Below are positions 1 through 11,743 of a stretch of 35,576 nucleotides of DNA, in pieces (position 1 is the stretch's first letter; every line of letters begins with the position of its first letter). This DNA comes from Agrobacterium genomosp. 13 str. CFBP 6927 (lineage in GTDB: Bacteria > Pseudomonadota > Alphaproteobacteria > Rhizobiales > Rhizobiaceae): assembly GCA_900012615.1 (NCBI GenBank), contig LT009756.1, positions 1 through 35,576 on the forward strand. Direction: 5' to 3'. The notes under the pieces are model-generated. The model saw nothing but the letters and a program-made list of their open reading frames with translations, was not told the origin of the DNA and did no database searches. The position numbers and the translations under genes were made by a program.

Positions 1-10
1 ATCATTCATA

Positions 11-41
11 ACTCCCGGAGCAAACGCGCCGGGAGTTTTTT
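11..41 (+). terminator. Rho-independent terminator of an upstream gene
   Basis: A perfect 8-bp stem (11-18 with 29-36) and a 10-base loop are followed by six Ts (36-41). This is the standard form of an intrinsic terminator on the + strand. It ends a gene lying to the left of the window and separates it from recQ. Confidence 0.8.
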
Positions 42-140
42 CGTTTCAAGCTCCGCGTGCTCTGCCCCGCCAACAAAGGATGAGGGTGATGGCCCAATCC
101 CAATCGTGTTTCTGCGTCAATTCCGTCTTTCGACATTGCG

Positions 141-2006
141 ATGAAACCGGATTTGGCCATGATGCGCGAACCGCCGCCCAACTCGGAAGAAATCGTCGTG
201 ACCGCAGATCCGTTGCAGATTCTCAAGACCATTTATGGCTACGATACGTTCCGTGGACGGCAGGCGGAGATCATCCGGCATGTGATGGCTGGCAATAATG
301 CTTTCGTCTTGATGCCGACAGGCGGCGGAAAGTCGCTGTGTTATCAAATCCCGGCGCTCGCCCGTGAGGGGATGGGGTTGATCGTATCGCCGTTGATTGC
401 GCTGATGGTTGATCAGGTGGCGGCATTGCGCCAGGCCGGTGTGCGGGCGAAGGCTCTTAATTCCGATCTTTCCCCGGAAGGCCGCCGGGCGCTCTGGCAG
501 GCCATGCGGGCCGGTGAGGTAGATATTCTTTATGCCGCACCGGAAACCCTTCTCAAACCCGATGTCCTCGACGCGCTTCAATCCATTGATCTGTCGCTGA
601 TCGCGGTCGATGAGGCTCATTGTTTGTCGCAATGGGGGCATGACTTCCGCCCGCCCTATCGCCAGCTCGACATGCTGATCGAGCGTTTTCCGAATACCCC
701 GCGCATGGCGCTGACGGCGACGGCCGACGAGCCTACCCGCACCGAGATTCTCGGCCATCTGGGCATCGATGAAAAGGATGCTTTCATTGCCGGATTCGAT
801 CGCCCGAACATCCGCTACGCGATTATGGAGAAGGATAATCCCCGCGCGCAGCTGAAGCGTTTTCTTGAGGGCCGTGAAGGCGAAAGCGGTATCGTTTATT
901 GCCTCTCCAAACGCAAGGTCGATGAAACGGCGGCATGGCTTCGGGAGGAGGGACGTGATGCGCTGCCTTATCATGCCGGCATGGACAAATCTGCCCGCGA
1001 AGCGAACCAGACACGTTTCCAGCACGGTGAGGCGGTCATCATCGTCGCGACGGTGGCTTTCGGCATGGGCATCGACAAGCCGGATGTTCGCTTCGTGGTT
1101 CATATCGATCTGCCCGGCAGCATCGAGGCCTATTATCAGGAAACCGGGCGTGCCGGCCGTGATGGTCTGCCGTCCGAGGTGTTGATGCTATATGGTTATG
1201 AAGACATCGCTTTGCGTAACCGATTTATCGAAGAGTCGGACGCAGCGGACCAGCGCAAATATATGGAGCGCCAAAAGCTTGATGCACTGCTCGGCTTGGC
1301 GGAAACGGCCGGTTGCCGGCGGCAGGTACTACTGTCCTATTTCGGCGACCGGTGCGAACCCTGTGGCAATTGCGACACCTGTGCGCAACCGCCCGCCCTG
1401 TTTGACGGAGCCATCGCCGCACAGAAGTTGCTCTCTTGCATTTATCGCACCGGCGAGCGTTTCGGCCAAGCCTATGTCATCCGTGTATTGCTTGGAATGG
1501 TGGACGAGCGAATTTCCAGTTTCGGGCACGATCAAATCACGACTTACGGTATCGGCAAAGAGCATGACAATCGCACCTGGCGAGCCATCCTGCGCCAGCT
1601 GGTTGCGCTGCGCCTGATTGAGGTTGATCTGTCGGGGCATGGCGGCTTGTCAATTTCTGAGGAGGGAAGGCGCTTCCTGCGCGAAAAGCCTTCCCTGATG
1701 TTGAGGATACCGTCGGCTCCCCGTTCGATGCGGCAACAGACGCCCCGCACTCCGGCTGCCACGGCTTTGCCGGAGGCTGATCGCAGTCTCTTTGAAGCAC
1801 TGCGTGCAAAGCGTATGGAGATCGCCCGCGCACAGAACGTTCCGCCCTATGTGATTTTCCACGATAAGACGCTCATTGAGCTTGCAGCAGTAAAACCAGC
1901 CTCGGTGAAGGAAATGGCACAAATCCCCGGCGTTGGAGAGACCAAGCTGGAACGCTACGGTCCCGCCTTTCTGGAGGCGATCACGGAACATGCTGCCAGC
2001 GAGTGA
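141..2006 (+). CDS. recQ: ATP-dependent DNA helicase RecQ
   Basis: This is a 3'-5' superfamily 2 DNA helicase for recombination and replication-fork repair. At 621 residues it has the full RecQ layout. Motif 0 is near residues 32-45, Walker A TGGGKS at 60-65, DEAH at 157-160 followed at once by the aromatic-rich loop, and motif [12 protein letters not shown] at 333-342. The RecQ-Ct zinc site uses C392, C408, C411 and C414, with an extra C405. A winged-helix region follows, and a C-terminal HRDC domain lies at about 540-616. No strong Shine-Dalgarno precedes ATG 141; ATGs at 159 and 162 are in-frame alternatives. The gene stands alone and converges with frcR 52 bases away. The family is certain; the exact start is not. 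Confidence 0.95.
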   Translation: MKPDLAMMREPPPNSEEIVVTADPLQILKTIYGYDTFRGRQAEIIRHVMAGNNAFVLMPTGGGKSLCYQIPALAREGMGLIVSPLIALMVDQVAALRQAGVRAKALNSDLSPEGRRALWQAMRAGEVDILYAAPETLLKPDVLDALQSIDLSLIAVDEAHCLSQWGHDFRPPYRQLDMLIERFPNTPRMALTATADEPTRTEILGHLGIDEKDAFIAGFDRPNIRYAIMEKDNPRAQLKRFLEGREGESGIVYCLSKRKVDETAAWLREEGRDALPYHAGMDKSAREANQTRFQHGEAVIIVATVAFGMGIDKPDVRFVVHIDLPGSIEAYYQETGRAGRDGLPSEVLMLYGYEDIALRNRFIEESDAADQRKYMERQKLDALLGLAETAGCRRQVLLSYFGDRCEPCGNCDTCAQPPALFDGAIAAQKLLSCIYRTGERFGQAYVIRVLLGMVDERISSFGHDQITTYGIGKEHDNRTWRAILRQLVALRLIEVDLSGHGGLSISEEGRRFLREKPSLMLRIPSAPRSMRQQTPRTPAATALPEADRSLFEALRAKRMEIARAQNVPPYVIFHDKTLIELAAVKPASVKEMAQIPGVGETKLERYGPAFLEAITEHAASE

Positions 2007-2058
2007 TCGTCTGAATCCGGCAAAGAACCGGAAGCAAACATAGAGGAAGCCGGAAGCC

Positions 2059-3291
2059 TCAGCCCGTCGTGTCCTTGAACAGGACGTTCTGATCGATGAG
2101 GTAACGGGAAAACAGGGGCAGGCTTGCTCCCCCTATGGCCCGGGCCTGGCTGCCAACCGCACCTTCGATGATCTCCGGCATTGTGACACCCTGAAGATCA
2201 TGATGCTTGAGGGCAAGCCGGGTGGCGAAGACTATTCTCGCCCTGACCCAGTCGGGAAAGCCGCCATCGATGATGACGCTGGAAAAATCGATGATGGAGG
2301 CTGCCGCGATAACGGCTTGCGCAAGCGCAGCAGCGGTTTTACCGATCCAGCTTTCCAGCGGCTCGCCAAAATCGACCCACTCGTCCGGCGAAAACCACAG
2401 TGGGCGCGGATCGATGCCCCGCTCACGCAGCATGTTTTCCAGAACGAAGATGGAGGCGATTTTCAGAAGCTGCACTGTATTGCCATCCTGCCCCTGCACG
2501 GGCAGAGGGCCGATAGCACCAGCGGTGCCTGTCTTGCCGGAAAATAGCGCCGAATTCAAAACGACGCCGCCGCCGATGAAGGATCCGATGAAGATATAGA
2601 GAAAATCGGCATAGTTCTGACCAGCTCCGAAAACCAGTTCGGCGCCGCAGGCGCTGGTCGCATCGTTCTGCAGAAAGACCGGGTAGCTGATGCTTCCTGC
2701 AATTTCCGAACGGATATCAACATCCCGCCACCGCTCCATTTCGATCTGCGGTGCGCCCACCTCCTGCGCCCAGTTCCACAATTCGAACGGAGCGGCGATG
2801 CCGACGCCCGCGATTTTTTGTCGCTCGGCCGGAGACAGTTTTGCCTCGAGTTCCGCGATGCCCTCGACCACGAAGGGCAATATCCATTCCGGCAGCGGAT
2901 AGGGATAGGTTCTGCGAAGCTTGAGCCTGATGCGGCCGACAAAATCCATCAGCACAAGATCGACGCTGCGCCGGCCGATCTTCACGCCGAAAGAAAAGAC
3001 AGCGTCGGGGTTGAGGCGCATCGGTGTTGATGGCTGTCCCACCTTGCCGCGCAGTCTTTCACCCCGAATGAGAAGCCCGTCTTTTTCAAGCGAGCGCATG
3101 ATGACGGAGACAGTTTGTGCCGAGAGACCGCACAGCCTGGAGATTTCCGCTTTCGACAATCCGCCATGCCGGCGAACGAGCGACAGGACGAGCCGCTCAT
3201 TATAGGCGCGCACTCCGATCTGGTTGGCGCCGCCGCTCATATCCATGATTGTGGGCGGCGCAGGCGGCGCCGTTTCGACAGATTGTCTCAT
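2059..3291 (-). CDS. frcR: ROK-family transcriptional regulator of the fructose operon (FrcR type)
   Basis: The protein has 410 residues. An N-terminal winged helix-turn-helix of MarR/NagC type (about residues 25-95) is followed by a ROK sugar-kinase-fold domain with the glycine-rich GSFIGGGVVLNSALFSGKTG segment. The zinc motif of ROK kinases (GH followed by CxCGxxGC) is absent, so this looks like a pure sugar-sensing regulator. A good ribosome site (GGGAGG, complement of 3300-3305) lies 8 bases before the ATG. The gene diverges from frcB across 265 bases, the arrangement seen for frcR-frcBCAK in Sinorhizobium. Inference: it represses or modulates the frc genes, and a fructose-related compound may be the effector. 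The ROK assignment is firm; the name rests on context. Confidence 0.85.
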   Translation of the reverse strand: MRQSVETAPPAPPTIMDMSGGANQIGVRAYNERLVLSLVRRHGGLSKAEISRLCGLSAQTVSVIMRSLEKDGLLIRGERLRGKVGQPSTPMRLNPDAVFSFGVKIGRRSVDLVLMDFVGRIRLKLRRTYPYPLPEWILPFVVEGIAELEAKLSPAERQKIAGVGIAAPFELWNWAQEVGAPQIEMERWRDVDIRSEIAGSISYPVFLQNDATSACGAELVFGAGQNYADFLYIFIGSFIGGGVVLNSALFSGKTGTAGAIGPLPVQGQDGNTVQLLKIASIFVLENMLRERGIDPRPLWFSPDEWVDFGEPLESWIGKTAAALAQAVIAAASIIDFSSVIIDGGFPDWVRARIVFATRLALKHHDLQGVTMPEIIEGAVGSQARAIGGASLPLFSRYLIDQNVLFKDTTG

Positions 3292-3416
3292 AATATCATC
3301 CTCCCGCCCGCCCTATCCGTCGCGACCGATACAAGCAGGCTTTATGGCAATCTTGCTATCGCAACGTTAAACGACGCGGCGATATTCCTCCCTGCCGCCT
3401 ATTAGAATGCCATATG

Positions 3417-3473
3417 GAATTAATAATTCAATCGGATTTATTTATTGACAGCCGTTTCCTTTGGTGGTTCCAT
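3417..3473 (+). promoter_or_regulatory. Candidate frcB promoter and FrcR operator
   Basis: A perfect AT-rich dyad, GAATTA-A-TAATTC (3417-3429), lies 15 bases upstream of a consensus -35 hexamer TTGACA (3445-3450). The -10 about 17 bases on (near 3468-3473) is weak, which would suit an activated or tightly controlled promoter. AT-rich palindromes are typical binding sites for ROK regulators such as NagC and Mlc. Assignment to FrcR is inference from position. Confidence 0.4.
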
Positions 3474-3556
3474 CTGTGCCAACGGTCGCTGTTCTCGGAG
3501 GAGACGAGATCGTCGAGTAACCGTCACGGTGCTTAAATATCCATTGGGAGGATCAA

Positions 3557-4579
3557 ATGAAGACCACTGTTTCCGCTCTTCTGGGCGCGCTTGCGCTTGG
3601 CGTTTCTTTCGCTTCCGTCGCGTCCGCCGCCGATACATCGGTGTGCCTCATCACCAAGACCGATACCAATCCCTTTTTCGTCAAGATGAAGGAAGGCGCG
3701 ACCGCCAAGGCTAAAGAACTTGGTGTGACGCTGAAATCCTATGCCGGCAAGATCGATGGTGATTCCGAAAGCCAGGTAGCCGCCATTGAGACCTGCATCG
3801 CCGATGGCGCCAAGGGTATTCTGATCACCGCATCGGACACCAAGGGCATCGTTCCGGCCGTGCAGAAGGCGCGTGATGCCGGTCTTCTGGTCATCGCCCT
3901 CGATACGCCGCTCGAACCCGTCGACGCCGCTGATTCCACCTTTGCCACGGACAACCTCCTGGCCGGTGAGCTGATCGGCAAATGGGCTGCCGGCAGCCTC
4001 GGCGACAAGGCCAAGGATGCGAAAATCGCTTTCCTCAACCTCACCCCCTCCCAGCCGACCGTGGATGTGCTGCGCAACCAGGGCTTCATGAAGGGCTTTG
4101 GCATCGACGTGAAGGACATCAACAAGATCGGCGATGAAAACGATCCGCGCATCGTCGGCCATGATGTCACCAATGGTAACGAAGAAGGCGGCCGCGCGGC
4201 GATGGAAAATCTGCTGCAGAAGGACCCGACCATCAATGTCGTCCACACCATCAACGAACCTGCGGCAGCCGGTGCCTATGAGGCGCTGAAGGCGGTCGGC
4301 CGTGAAAAGGATGTTCTGATCGTTTCCGTCGATGGCGGTTGCCCCGGCGTCAAGAACGTCGCGGAAGGCGTGATCGGCGCGACCTCGCAGCAATATCCGC
4401 TGCTGATGGCGGCTCTCGGCGTGGAAGCCGTCAAGAAGTTTGCCGACACGGGTGAAAAGCCGAAGCCGACCGAAGGCAAGAACTTCGTCGATACCGGCGT
4501 GACGCTGGTAACGGACAAGCCGGTTAAGGGTCTCGACTCCATCGATACGAAGGAAGGTCTCAACAAGTGCTGGGGCTGA
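3557..4579 (+). CDS. frcB: Fructose ABC transporter, periplasmic binding protein
   Basis: This 340-residue protein has a classical Sec signal peptide: Lys-2, a hydrophobic core, and cleavage after the VASA at 21-24 or one residue later. The mature part is a type I periplasmic sugar-binding protein (Peripla_BP_4 / ribose-galactose class). It captures sugar and delivers it to FrcC. A strong Shine-Dalgarno GGGAGG (3546-3551) sits 5 bases before the ATG. It is the first gene of frcB-C-A-K. The 224-base gap to frcC holds a stable hairpin, which fits the usual excess of binding protein over membrane components. Fructose specificity is inferred from similarity to rhizobial FrcB and from the accompanying frcK; ribose or another hexose or pentose cannot be excluded from sequence alone. 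Confidence 0.88.
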   Translation: MKTTVSALLGALALGVSFASVASAADTSVCLITKTDTNPFFVKMKEGATAKAKELGVTLKSYAGKIDGDSESQVAAIETCIADGAKGILITASDTKGIVPAVQKARDAGLLVIALDTPLEPVDAADSTFATDNLLAGELIGKWAAGSLGDKAKDAKIAFLNLTPSQPTVDVLRNQGFMKGFGIDVKDINKIGDENDPRIVGHDVTNGNEEGGRAAMENLLQKDPTINVVHTINEPAAAGAYEALKAVGREKDVLIVSVDGGCPGVKNVAEGVIGATSQQYPLLMAALGVEAVKKFADTGEKPKPTEGKNFVDTGVTLVTDKPVKGLDSIDTKEGLNKCWG

Positions 4580-4598
4580 TGCCTCACCGTTGAAACCC

Positions 4599-4620
4599 GC
4601 GGGGGCATTCGTGCCCCCGC
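4599..4620 (+). other. Intercistronic UUCG hairpin after frcB
   Basis: A perfect 9-bp GC-rich stem (4599-4607 with 4612-4620) is capped by a TTCG tetraloop, an exceptionally stable RNA fold. No T-run follows, so it is not a canonical terminator. Known behaviour of binding-protein operons suggests it protects the frcB 3' end from exonucleases while allowing read-through to frcC. The rest of the frcB-frcC gap (4621-4790) shows no gene. Confidence 0.7.
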
Positions 4621-4803
4621 CCTTGGACGAGAATGATTCAGGCACGATCCGGGGGATCGGACAAAGGAACAAACGAGCGCGTCACGCGTCCTGCGGGGAT
4701 GGCATAGGCCGCTTCACAACACTTTGAAATCTACGCATCATTCTCTTTTGAGATAGACCCCGTTGTCAGGGCTGGTGCGATAGAGCGATCGGGAGGAAAA
4801 TCC

Positions 4804-5886
4804 ATGAGCGATCAGCCGGTGCGGGCTCAGCCGCATAATGAATTTGAAAAAGTGCTTTCGGGAAGTTCGACGCAGGTCGCCGCTTTCGATACGCACGACA
4901 AGAGCGTGCTGGAAAAACTGCAGCACTTTCTCCACTCCAGCCCGGCGGCCGTTCCGCTTATTGTTCTGGTGCTGTCGCTGATTGTTTTCGGCCTGCTTCT
5001 CGGCGGCAAGTTTTTCTCCGCCTTCACGCTGACCCTTATTCTGCAGCAGGTCGCCATCGTCGGTATTGTCGGCGCGGCGCAGTCGCTGGTCATCCTGACG
5101 GCGGGCATCGACCTGTCGGTTGGCGCGATCATGGTCCTGTCTTCCGTTATCATGGGACAGTTCACCTTCCGTTACGGTCTGCCGGCGGAGCTCTCCATTC
5201 TCTGTGGCCTTGCCGTCGGCGCATTTTGCGGCTTCATCAACGGTATTCTGGTCTCGCGCATGCGCCTGCCGCCCTTCATCGTCACGCTTGGTATGTGGCA
5301 GATCGTACTGGCGACCAACTTCCTTTATTCCGCAAACGAGACGATCCGCGCCCAGGATATCGCCCAGCAGGCGCCGATCCTGCAATTCTTCGGCGCCAAT
5401 ATCCGTGTCGGCAGCGCGGTCTTCACCTATGGCGTCATTGCCATGGTCTTGCTCGTCGCCCTGCTCTGGTATGTGCTGAACCGCACCGCCTGGGGCCGCC
5501 ATCTCTATGCTGTCGGTGACGATCCGGATGCCGCAGAACTTGCCGGTGTCAACGTCAAGCGCATGCTGACGACCGTTTACACACTGTCCGGCCTCATCTG
5601 CGCCTTCGCTGGCTGGGCCCTCATCGGCCGCATCGGCTCGGTTTCGCCGACCGCCGGTCAATTCGCCAATATCGAATCCATTACCGCAGTGGTTATCGGC
5701 GGCCTGTCGCTGTTCGGTGGACGCGGCTCCATCATGGGCATGATTTTCGGCGCCCTGATCGTCGGCGTCTTTTCGCTCGGCCTCAGGCTTATCGGAACAG
5801 ACCCGCAATGGACCTATCTGTTGATCGGCGTCCTCATCATCATGGCTGTCGCAATCGACCAGTGGATCAGAAAGGTAGCAGGCTGA
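4804..5886 (+). CDS. frcC: Fructose ABC transporter, inner-membrane permease
   Basis: A 360-residue BPD_transp_2 (RbsC-like) permease. A hydrophilic N-terminal tail of about 45 residues comes first, then some 9-10 hydrophobic segments. The signature region LTAGIDLSVGAIMVLSS is characteristic of ribose/fructose/xylose permeases. It forms the translocation channel energised by FrcA and fed by FrcB. The Shine-Dalgarno GGGAGG at 4791-4796 is ideally placed. The TGA stop overlaps the ATG of frcA by one base (5884-5888), implying translational coupling. Confidence 0.9.
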   Translation: MSDQPVRAQPHNEFEKVLSGSSTQVAAFDTHDKSVLEKLQHFLHSSPAAVPLIVLVLSLIVFGLLLGGKFFSAFTLTLILQQVAIVGIVGAAQSLVILTAGIDLSVGAIMVLSSVIMGQFTFRYGLPAELSILCGLAVGAFCGFINGILVSRMRLPPFIVTLGMWQIVLATNFLYSANETIRAQDIAQQAPILQFFGANIRVGSAVFTYGVIAMVLLVALLWYVLNRTAWGRHLYAVGDDPDAAELAGVNVKRMLTTVYTLSGLICAFAGWALIGRIGSVSPTAGQFANIESITAVVIGGLSLFGGRGSIMGMIFGALIVGVFSLGLRLIGTDPQWTYLLIGVLIIMAVAIDQWIRKVAG

Positions 5887-6668
5887 TGGCAAAAGAACCC
5901 ATTCTCACAGCACGCAATCTCGTCAAGCGCTATGGTCGTGTGACGGCCCTCGACCATGCCGATTTCGATCTCTATCCGGGCGAAATCCTGGCCGTAATCG
6001 GCGATAACGGCGCCGGCAAATCCTCTCTCATCAAGGCGATTTCCGGTGCGGTAACACCCGATGAAGGGGAAATCCGGCTGGAAGGCCAGCCAGTGCAGTT
6101 CCGCTCGCCGATCGAGGCGCGCAAGGCTGGCATCGAGACGGTCTATCAGAACCTCGCCCTGTCGCCGGCGCTTTCCATAGCCGACAATATGTTTCTCGGC
6201 CGGGAAATCCGCAAACCCGGCATTCAGGGCAGCCTGTTCCGGGCGCTGGACCGCCCGGCCATGGAAAAATTCGCCCGCGAGAAACTGTCGGAACTCGGCC
6301 TGATGACGATCCAGAACATCAATCAGGCAGTGGAAACCCTCTCCGGCGGCCAGCGTCAGGGTGTGGCCGTGGCGCGTGCAGCGGCCTTCGGCTCCAAGGT
6401 CGTCATTCTCGACGAGCCGACGGCAGCACTTGGTGTCAAGGAAAGCCGCCGTGTTCTGGAGCTTATTCTGGATGTGCGCTCGCGCGGCCTGCCGATCGTT
6501 CTCATCTCGCATAACATGCCGCATGTCTTCGAGGTCGCGGATCGCATTCATATCCATCGGCTTGGCAAGCGTCTGTGCGTCATCAATCCGAAGGACTACT
6601 CCATGTCCGACGCCGTCGCCTTCATGACCGGCGCCAAGGAAGCGCCGAAGGAAACGCTTGCCGCATGA
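5886..6668 (+). CDS. frcA: Fructose ABC transporter, ATP-binding protein
   Basis: A single ABC ATPase domain of 260 residues. Walker A GDNGAGKSS is at 39-47, the Q-loop Gln at 88, the signature LSGGQ at 152-156, Walker B VVILDEP at 172-178, and the switch His at 209. Many sugar importers of this class (RbsA, XylG) carry two fused ABC domains of about 500 residues. FrcA has one, so it should act as a homodimer under FrcC. The start is set by the TGATG overlap with frcC; an in-frame ATG further upstream lies inside frcC and is not used. Its stop overlaps frcK as ATGA. Confidence 0.92.
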   Translation: MAKEPILTARNLVKRYGRVTALDHADFDLYPGEILAVIGDNGAGKSSLIKAISGAVTPDEGEIRLEGQPVQFRSPIEARKAGIETVYQNLALSPALSIADNMFLGREIRKPGIQGSLFRALDRPAMEKFAREKLSELGLMTIQNINQAVETLSGGQRQGVAVARAAAFGSKVVILDEPTAALGVKESRRVLELILDVRSRGLPIVLISHNMPHVFEVADRIHIHRLGKRLCVINPKDYSMSDAVAFMTGAKEAPKETLAA

Positions 6669-7294
6669 CGCTGAAGCTTGAAACGATCGCCGAGGACGTT
6701 CTTCGGCGGGCAGAAGGTAAGTCCCGTTTTATCGTCGCTATTGCCGGTCCCCCTGGGGCCGGCAAATCCACGCTGGCGGATGCCCTTTGTGATGCTTTGC
6801 TGGCACGGGGCGAAACGGCCGCCGTCCTGCCCATGGATGGCTTCCATATGGACAATGGCATCCTTGAAGAGCGGGGGCTGCTGCCGCGAAAAGGCGCGCC
6901 GGAAACATTCGACGTGCGCGGTTTCCTCGATATCGTTTCCGCCGTCCGCAAGGGCGGGCAGGAGGTGCTTGTTCCGGTTTTCGACCGCTCCCGTGAAATC
7001 GCCATAGCGTCTGCCCGGGCGATTGCGCCGGAAACACGCTTTATCCTCGCTGAAGGCAATTATCTGCTGCTGGACGAGGCGCCATGGACAACTCTTTCCA
7101 AAAGCTTCGACCTCACCATTTTTGTCGGGCCGTCCGTCGAGGTGCTGGAGGAGAGGCTGCGGAAAAGGTGGCAGGGCTACGGTCTCGACGAGGCTGAGAT
7201 CCACGCCAAACTTTTCGAAAACGATCTTCCGAACGGAAAAAGGGTGATCGAAAACGCCCGTCCCGCTGATATTCACATCGATATCTGGGAATAG
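6665..7294 (+). CDS. frcK: P-loop kinase of the fructose transport operon
   Basis: A 209-residue P-loop kinase of the uridine kinase/pantothenate kinase-like class. Walker A GPPGAGKST is at 28-36, and the DGFHMDN segment fits the substrate-binding part of that fold. It overlaps frcA by four bases (ATGA) and is the last gene of the operon. In Sinorhizobium the homologue is named FrcK, a putative kinase of the fructose system. Its true phosphoryl acceptor cannot be read from the sequence: fructose is suggested by context, whereas the fold is closer to nucleoside and pantothenate kinases than to PfkB or ROK fructokinases. Confidence 0.85.
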   Translation: MTLKLETIAEDVLRRAEGKSRFIVAIAGPPGAGKSTLADALCDALLARGETAAVLPMDGFHMDNGILEERGLLPRKGAPETFDVRGFLDIVSAVRKGGQEVLVPVFDRSREIAIASARAIAPETRFILAEGNYLLLDEAPWTTLSKSFDLTIFVGPSVEVLEERLRKRWQGYGLDEAEIHAKLFENDLPNGKRVIENARPADIHIDIWE

Positions 7295-7320
7295 ATTAAC
7301 GCTTTTCCCTGTTTGAGCGG

Positions 7321-7352
7321 CGGCACGCATGTGCCGTTAAGCCTTTGTTGAC
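7321..7352 (+). terminator. Possible weak terminator after frcK
   Basis: A 6-bp stem CGGCAC/GTGCCG (7321-7326 with 7331-7336) and a 4-base loop are followed by a broken T-rich stretch. It lies 26 bases after the frcK stop and before the nrd promoter, so it could end frc transcription. The tail is poor and the call is tentative. Confidence 0.4.
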
Positions 7353-7404
7353 CATGTGTTGAATCTTTTTGATCCACAGGGTGGGGCTTTTGTGTGTCTA
7401 TTTA

Positions 7405-7435
7405 TTGACGCGAAAATTTCCTCATATACTATATG
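7405..7435 (+). promoter_or_regulatory. Promoter of the riboswitch-nrdHIEF transcript
   Basis: TTGACG (7405-7410) is followed by overlapping -10 candidates: TACTAT (7427-7432, 16-base spacer) and CTATAT (7429-7434). CTATAT is the alphaproteobacterial -10. Transcription would begin near 7440, exactly where the riboswitch aptamer starts, which supports the call. Confidence 0.6.
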
Positions 7436-7440
7436 TGGTG

Positions 7441-7634
7441 TTCGAGGTTCTTCCGATTCGCAAGGATTGGGAGCTAAGACGGGAATTCGGTGCGTAACGC
7501 CATCATGGCGGAGCAAGGCCGAAACTGCCCCCGCAACTGTAAGCGGTGAGCATCGTTCCGATTTGGGTCACTGGAGCCAAAAGCTCCGGGAAGGCCGGAA
7601 TAGATGTTGTGACCCGCAAGTCAGGAGACCTGCC
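7441..7634 (+). promoter_or_regulatory. Cobalamin (AdoCbl) riboswitch controlling nrdHIEF
   Basis: The conserved cobalamin aptamer is readable. Its B12-box core CCGCAACTGTAAGCGG is at 7531-7546, followed by the GGTCACTGG element near 7565-7574. The GGGAAGG segment is near 7588-7594, and the closing GACCCGCAAGTCAGGAGACC block lies at 7611-7630. Class I cobalamin riboswitches bind coenzyme B12 and usually switch off the genes downstream. The next genes encode a B12-independent ribonucleotide reductase, so repression by B12 is expected: the enzyme would be made only when B12 is scarce. That logic is established for B12-independent isozymes in other bacteria; it is inferred here. Confidence 0.93.
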
Positions 7635-7652
7635 TTGAGCGCAAACGTCCAC

Positions 7653-7812
7653 GGGCGGGGTGTCCGGAGGAAGGTGTATGACGCAAATGATTTGCGTGCG
7701 CCCTTTTCTGCCCCCTCCAGAACAAGCTTCGGGGTGAAGTCATGCCAGTGCATTTGTTTGAGTTGCTGCGCTCGTCGGCGTAGGGAATGATTTTACGCGG
7801 CTAAAAGCCGCG
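7653..7812 (+). promoter_or_regulatory. Candidate expression platform hairpins of the B12 riboswitch
   Basis: Between the aptamer and nrdH lie about 270 untranslated bases. They contain an 8-bp inverted repeat ACGCAAAT-G-ATTTGCGT (7681-7697). Around it is a possible outer stem, GGGCG (7653-7657) with CGCCC (7699-7703), followed directly by TTTT. A separate perfect 7-bp hairpin with an AAA loop lies at 7796-7812. The first structure could be a ligand-dependent terminator. No hairpin clearly covers the nrdH ribosome site at 7895-7900. Nothing else recognisable lies in 7708-7795 or 7813-7890. Confidence 0.4.
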
Positions 7813-7905
7813 CGCCCACTCTAATGACAGATCCATCGCCGCCCGATTGCGATTGCAATCGGCAATGTTGAGCCGTGTCCGAAACCGGCTTCGAAAGAGG
7901 AAATT

Positions 7906-8127
7906 ATGACCGTCACCGTTTACAGCAAGCCCGCCTGCGTCCAATGCACCGCCACTTATCGCGCCCTCGACCGCATCGGCGTCCCCTATGAGATCATCGA
8001 TATCTCCGAAGATACGGATGCGCTCGATCACGTCCGCGGTCTCGGTTACATGCAGGTTCCCGTGGTCGTCGCCGGTGAGCGCCATTGGGCGGGTTTCCGG
8101 CCGGATATGATCGGCTCGATCAGCTGA
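7906..8127 (+). CDS. nrdH: Glutaredoxin-like protein NrdH
   Basis: A 73-residue thioredoxin-fold redoxin with the active-site pair C11-V-Q-C14 near the N-terminus and the cis-proline region QVPVV. It has a glutaredoxin-like sequence but works with thioredoxin reductase to re-reduce the class Ib reductase NrdE. The Shine-Dalgarno AAGAGG (7895-7900) is well placed. First gene of nrdHIEF, under the B12 riboswitch, with 12 bases to nrdI. Confidence 0.95.
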   Translation: MTVTVYSKPACVQCTATYRALDRIGVPYEIIDISEDTDALDHVRGLGYMQVPVVVAGERHWAGFRPDMIGSIS

Positions 8128-8139
8128 GGCGGCGGGGCG

Positions 8140-8525
8140 ATGGGCCTGATCGTCTATTATTCCAGCCGCTCTGAAAACACCCATCGTTTCCTTCTGAAAC
8201 TGGGACGGCGTCTGTTTCGCCTGCCGCTCGGCGTTGAGGAAGATGTTCCCCATGTGTCCGAGCCCTATGTGCTGGTCACCCCCACCTATGGGGGCGGCGG
8301 CACCAAAGGGGCCGTGCCGAAGCCGGTCATCCGGTTTTTGAACGAGCCCTCCAACCGAAATCTCATTCGCGGCGTCATCGCGGCGGGAAACACGAATTTT
8401 GGCGCAGCTTTCGCATCCGCCGGAGATATCGTCTCGCGCAAATGCGCAGTGCCGTTTCTCTATCGCTTCGAGCTTCTCGGCACGGAGGAAGATGTCGCCA
8501 ACGTCAAACATGGATTGGAACGATT

Positions 8526-8538
<13 letters not shown>
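8140..8538 (+). CDS. nrdI: Flavodoxin-like NrdI, activator of class Ib RNR
   Basis: A 132-residue FMN protein. The phosphate-loop region [12 protein letters not shown] is at 6-17, the flavin-binding TPTYGGGG near 47-54, and the AAGNTNFG motif near 86-93. NrdI supplies the oxidant that assembles the Mn(III)2-tyrosyl radical cofactor in NrdF. Its 3' end overlaps or directly abuts the nrdE start region, so the two are probably translationally coupled. Confidence 0.95.
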
Positions 8539-11703
<3,165 letters not shown>

Positions 11704-11721
11704 AACCGGTTTGTCGGCAGG

Positions 11722-11743
11722 ACCCGCAAAAACTATTGCGGGT
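11722..11743. terminator. Hairpin between the convergent nrdF and hydrolase genes
   Basis: A perfect 8-bp stem ACCCGCAA/TTGCGGGT (11722-11729 with 11736-11743) has a 6-base loop. It lies 19 bases after the nrdF stop and overlaps the hydrolase stop codon. There is no real T-run on either strand, so bidirectional termination is possible but unproven. Confidence 0.4.

Noticed and set aside
4599..4620. frcB hairpin as a terminator
   Set aside because: There is no T-run after the stem, and frcC lacks a convincing separate promoter, so a stabiliser or processing role is preferred.
7356..7790. A 144-codon frame spanning the region before nrdH
   Set aside because: It runs straight through the conserved cobalamin aptamer, and its translation resembles no protein.
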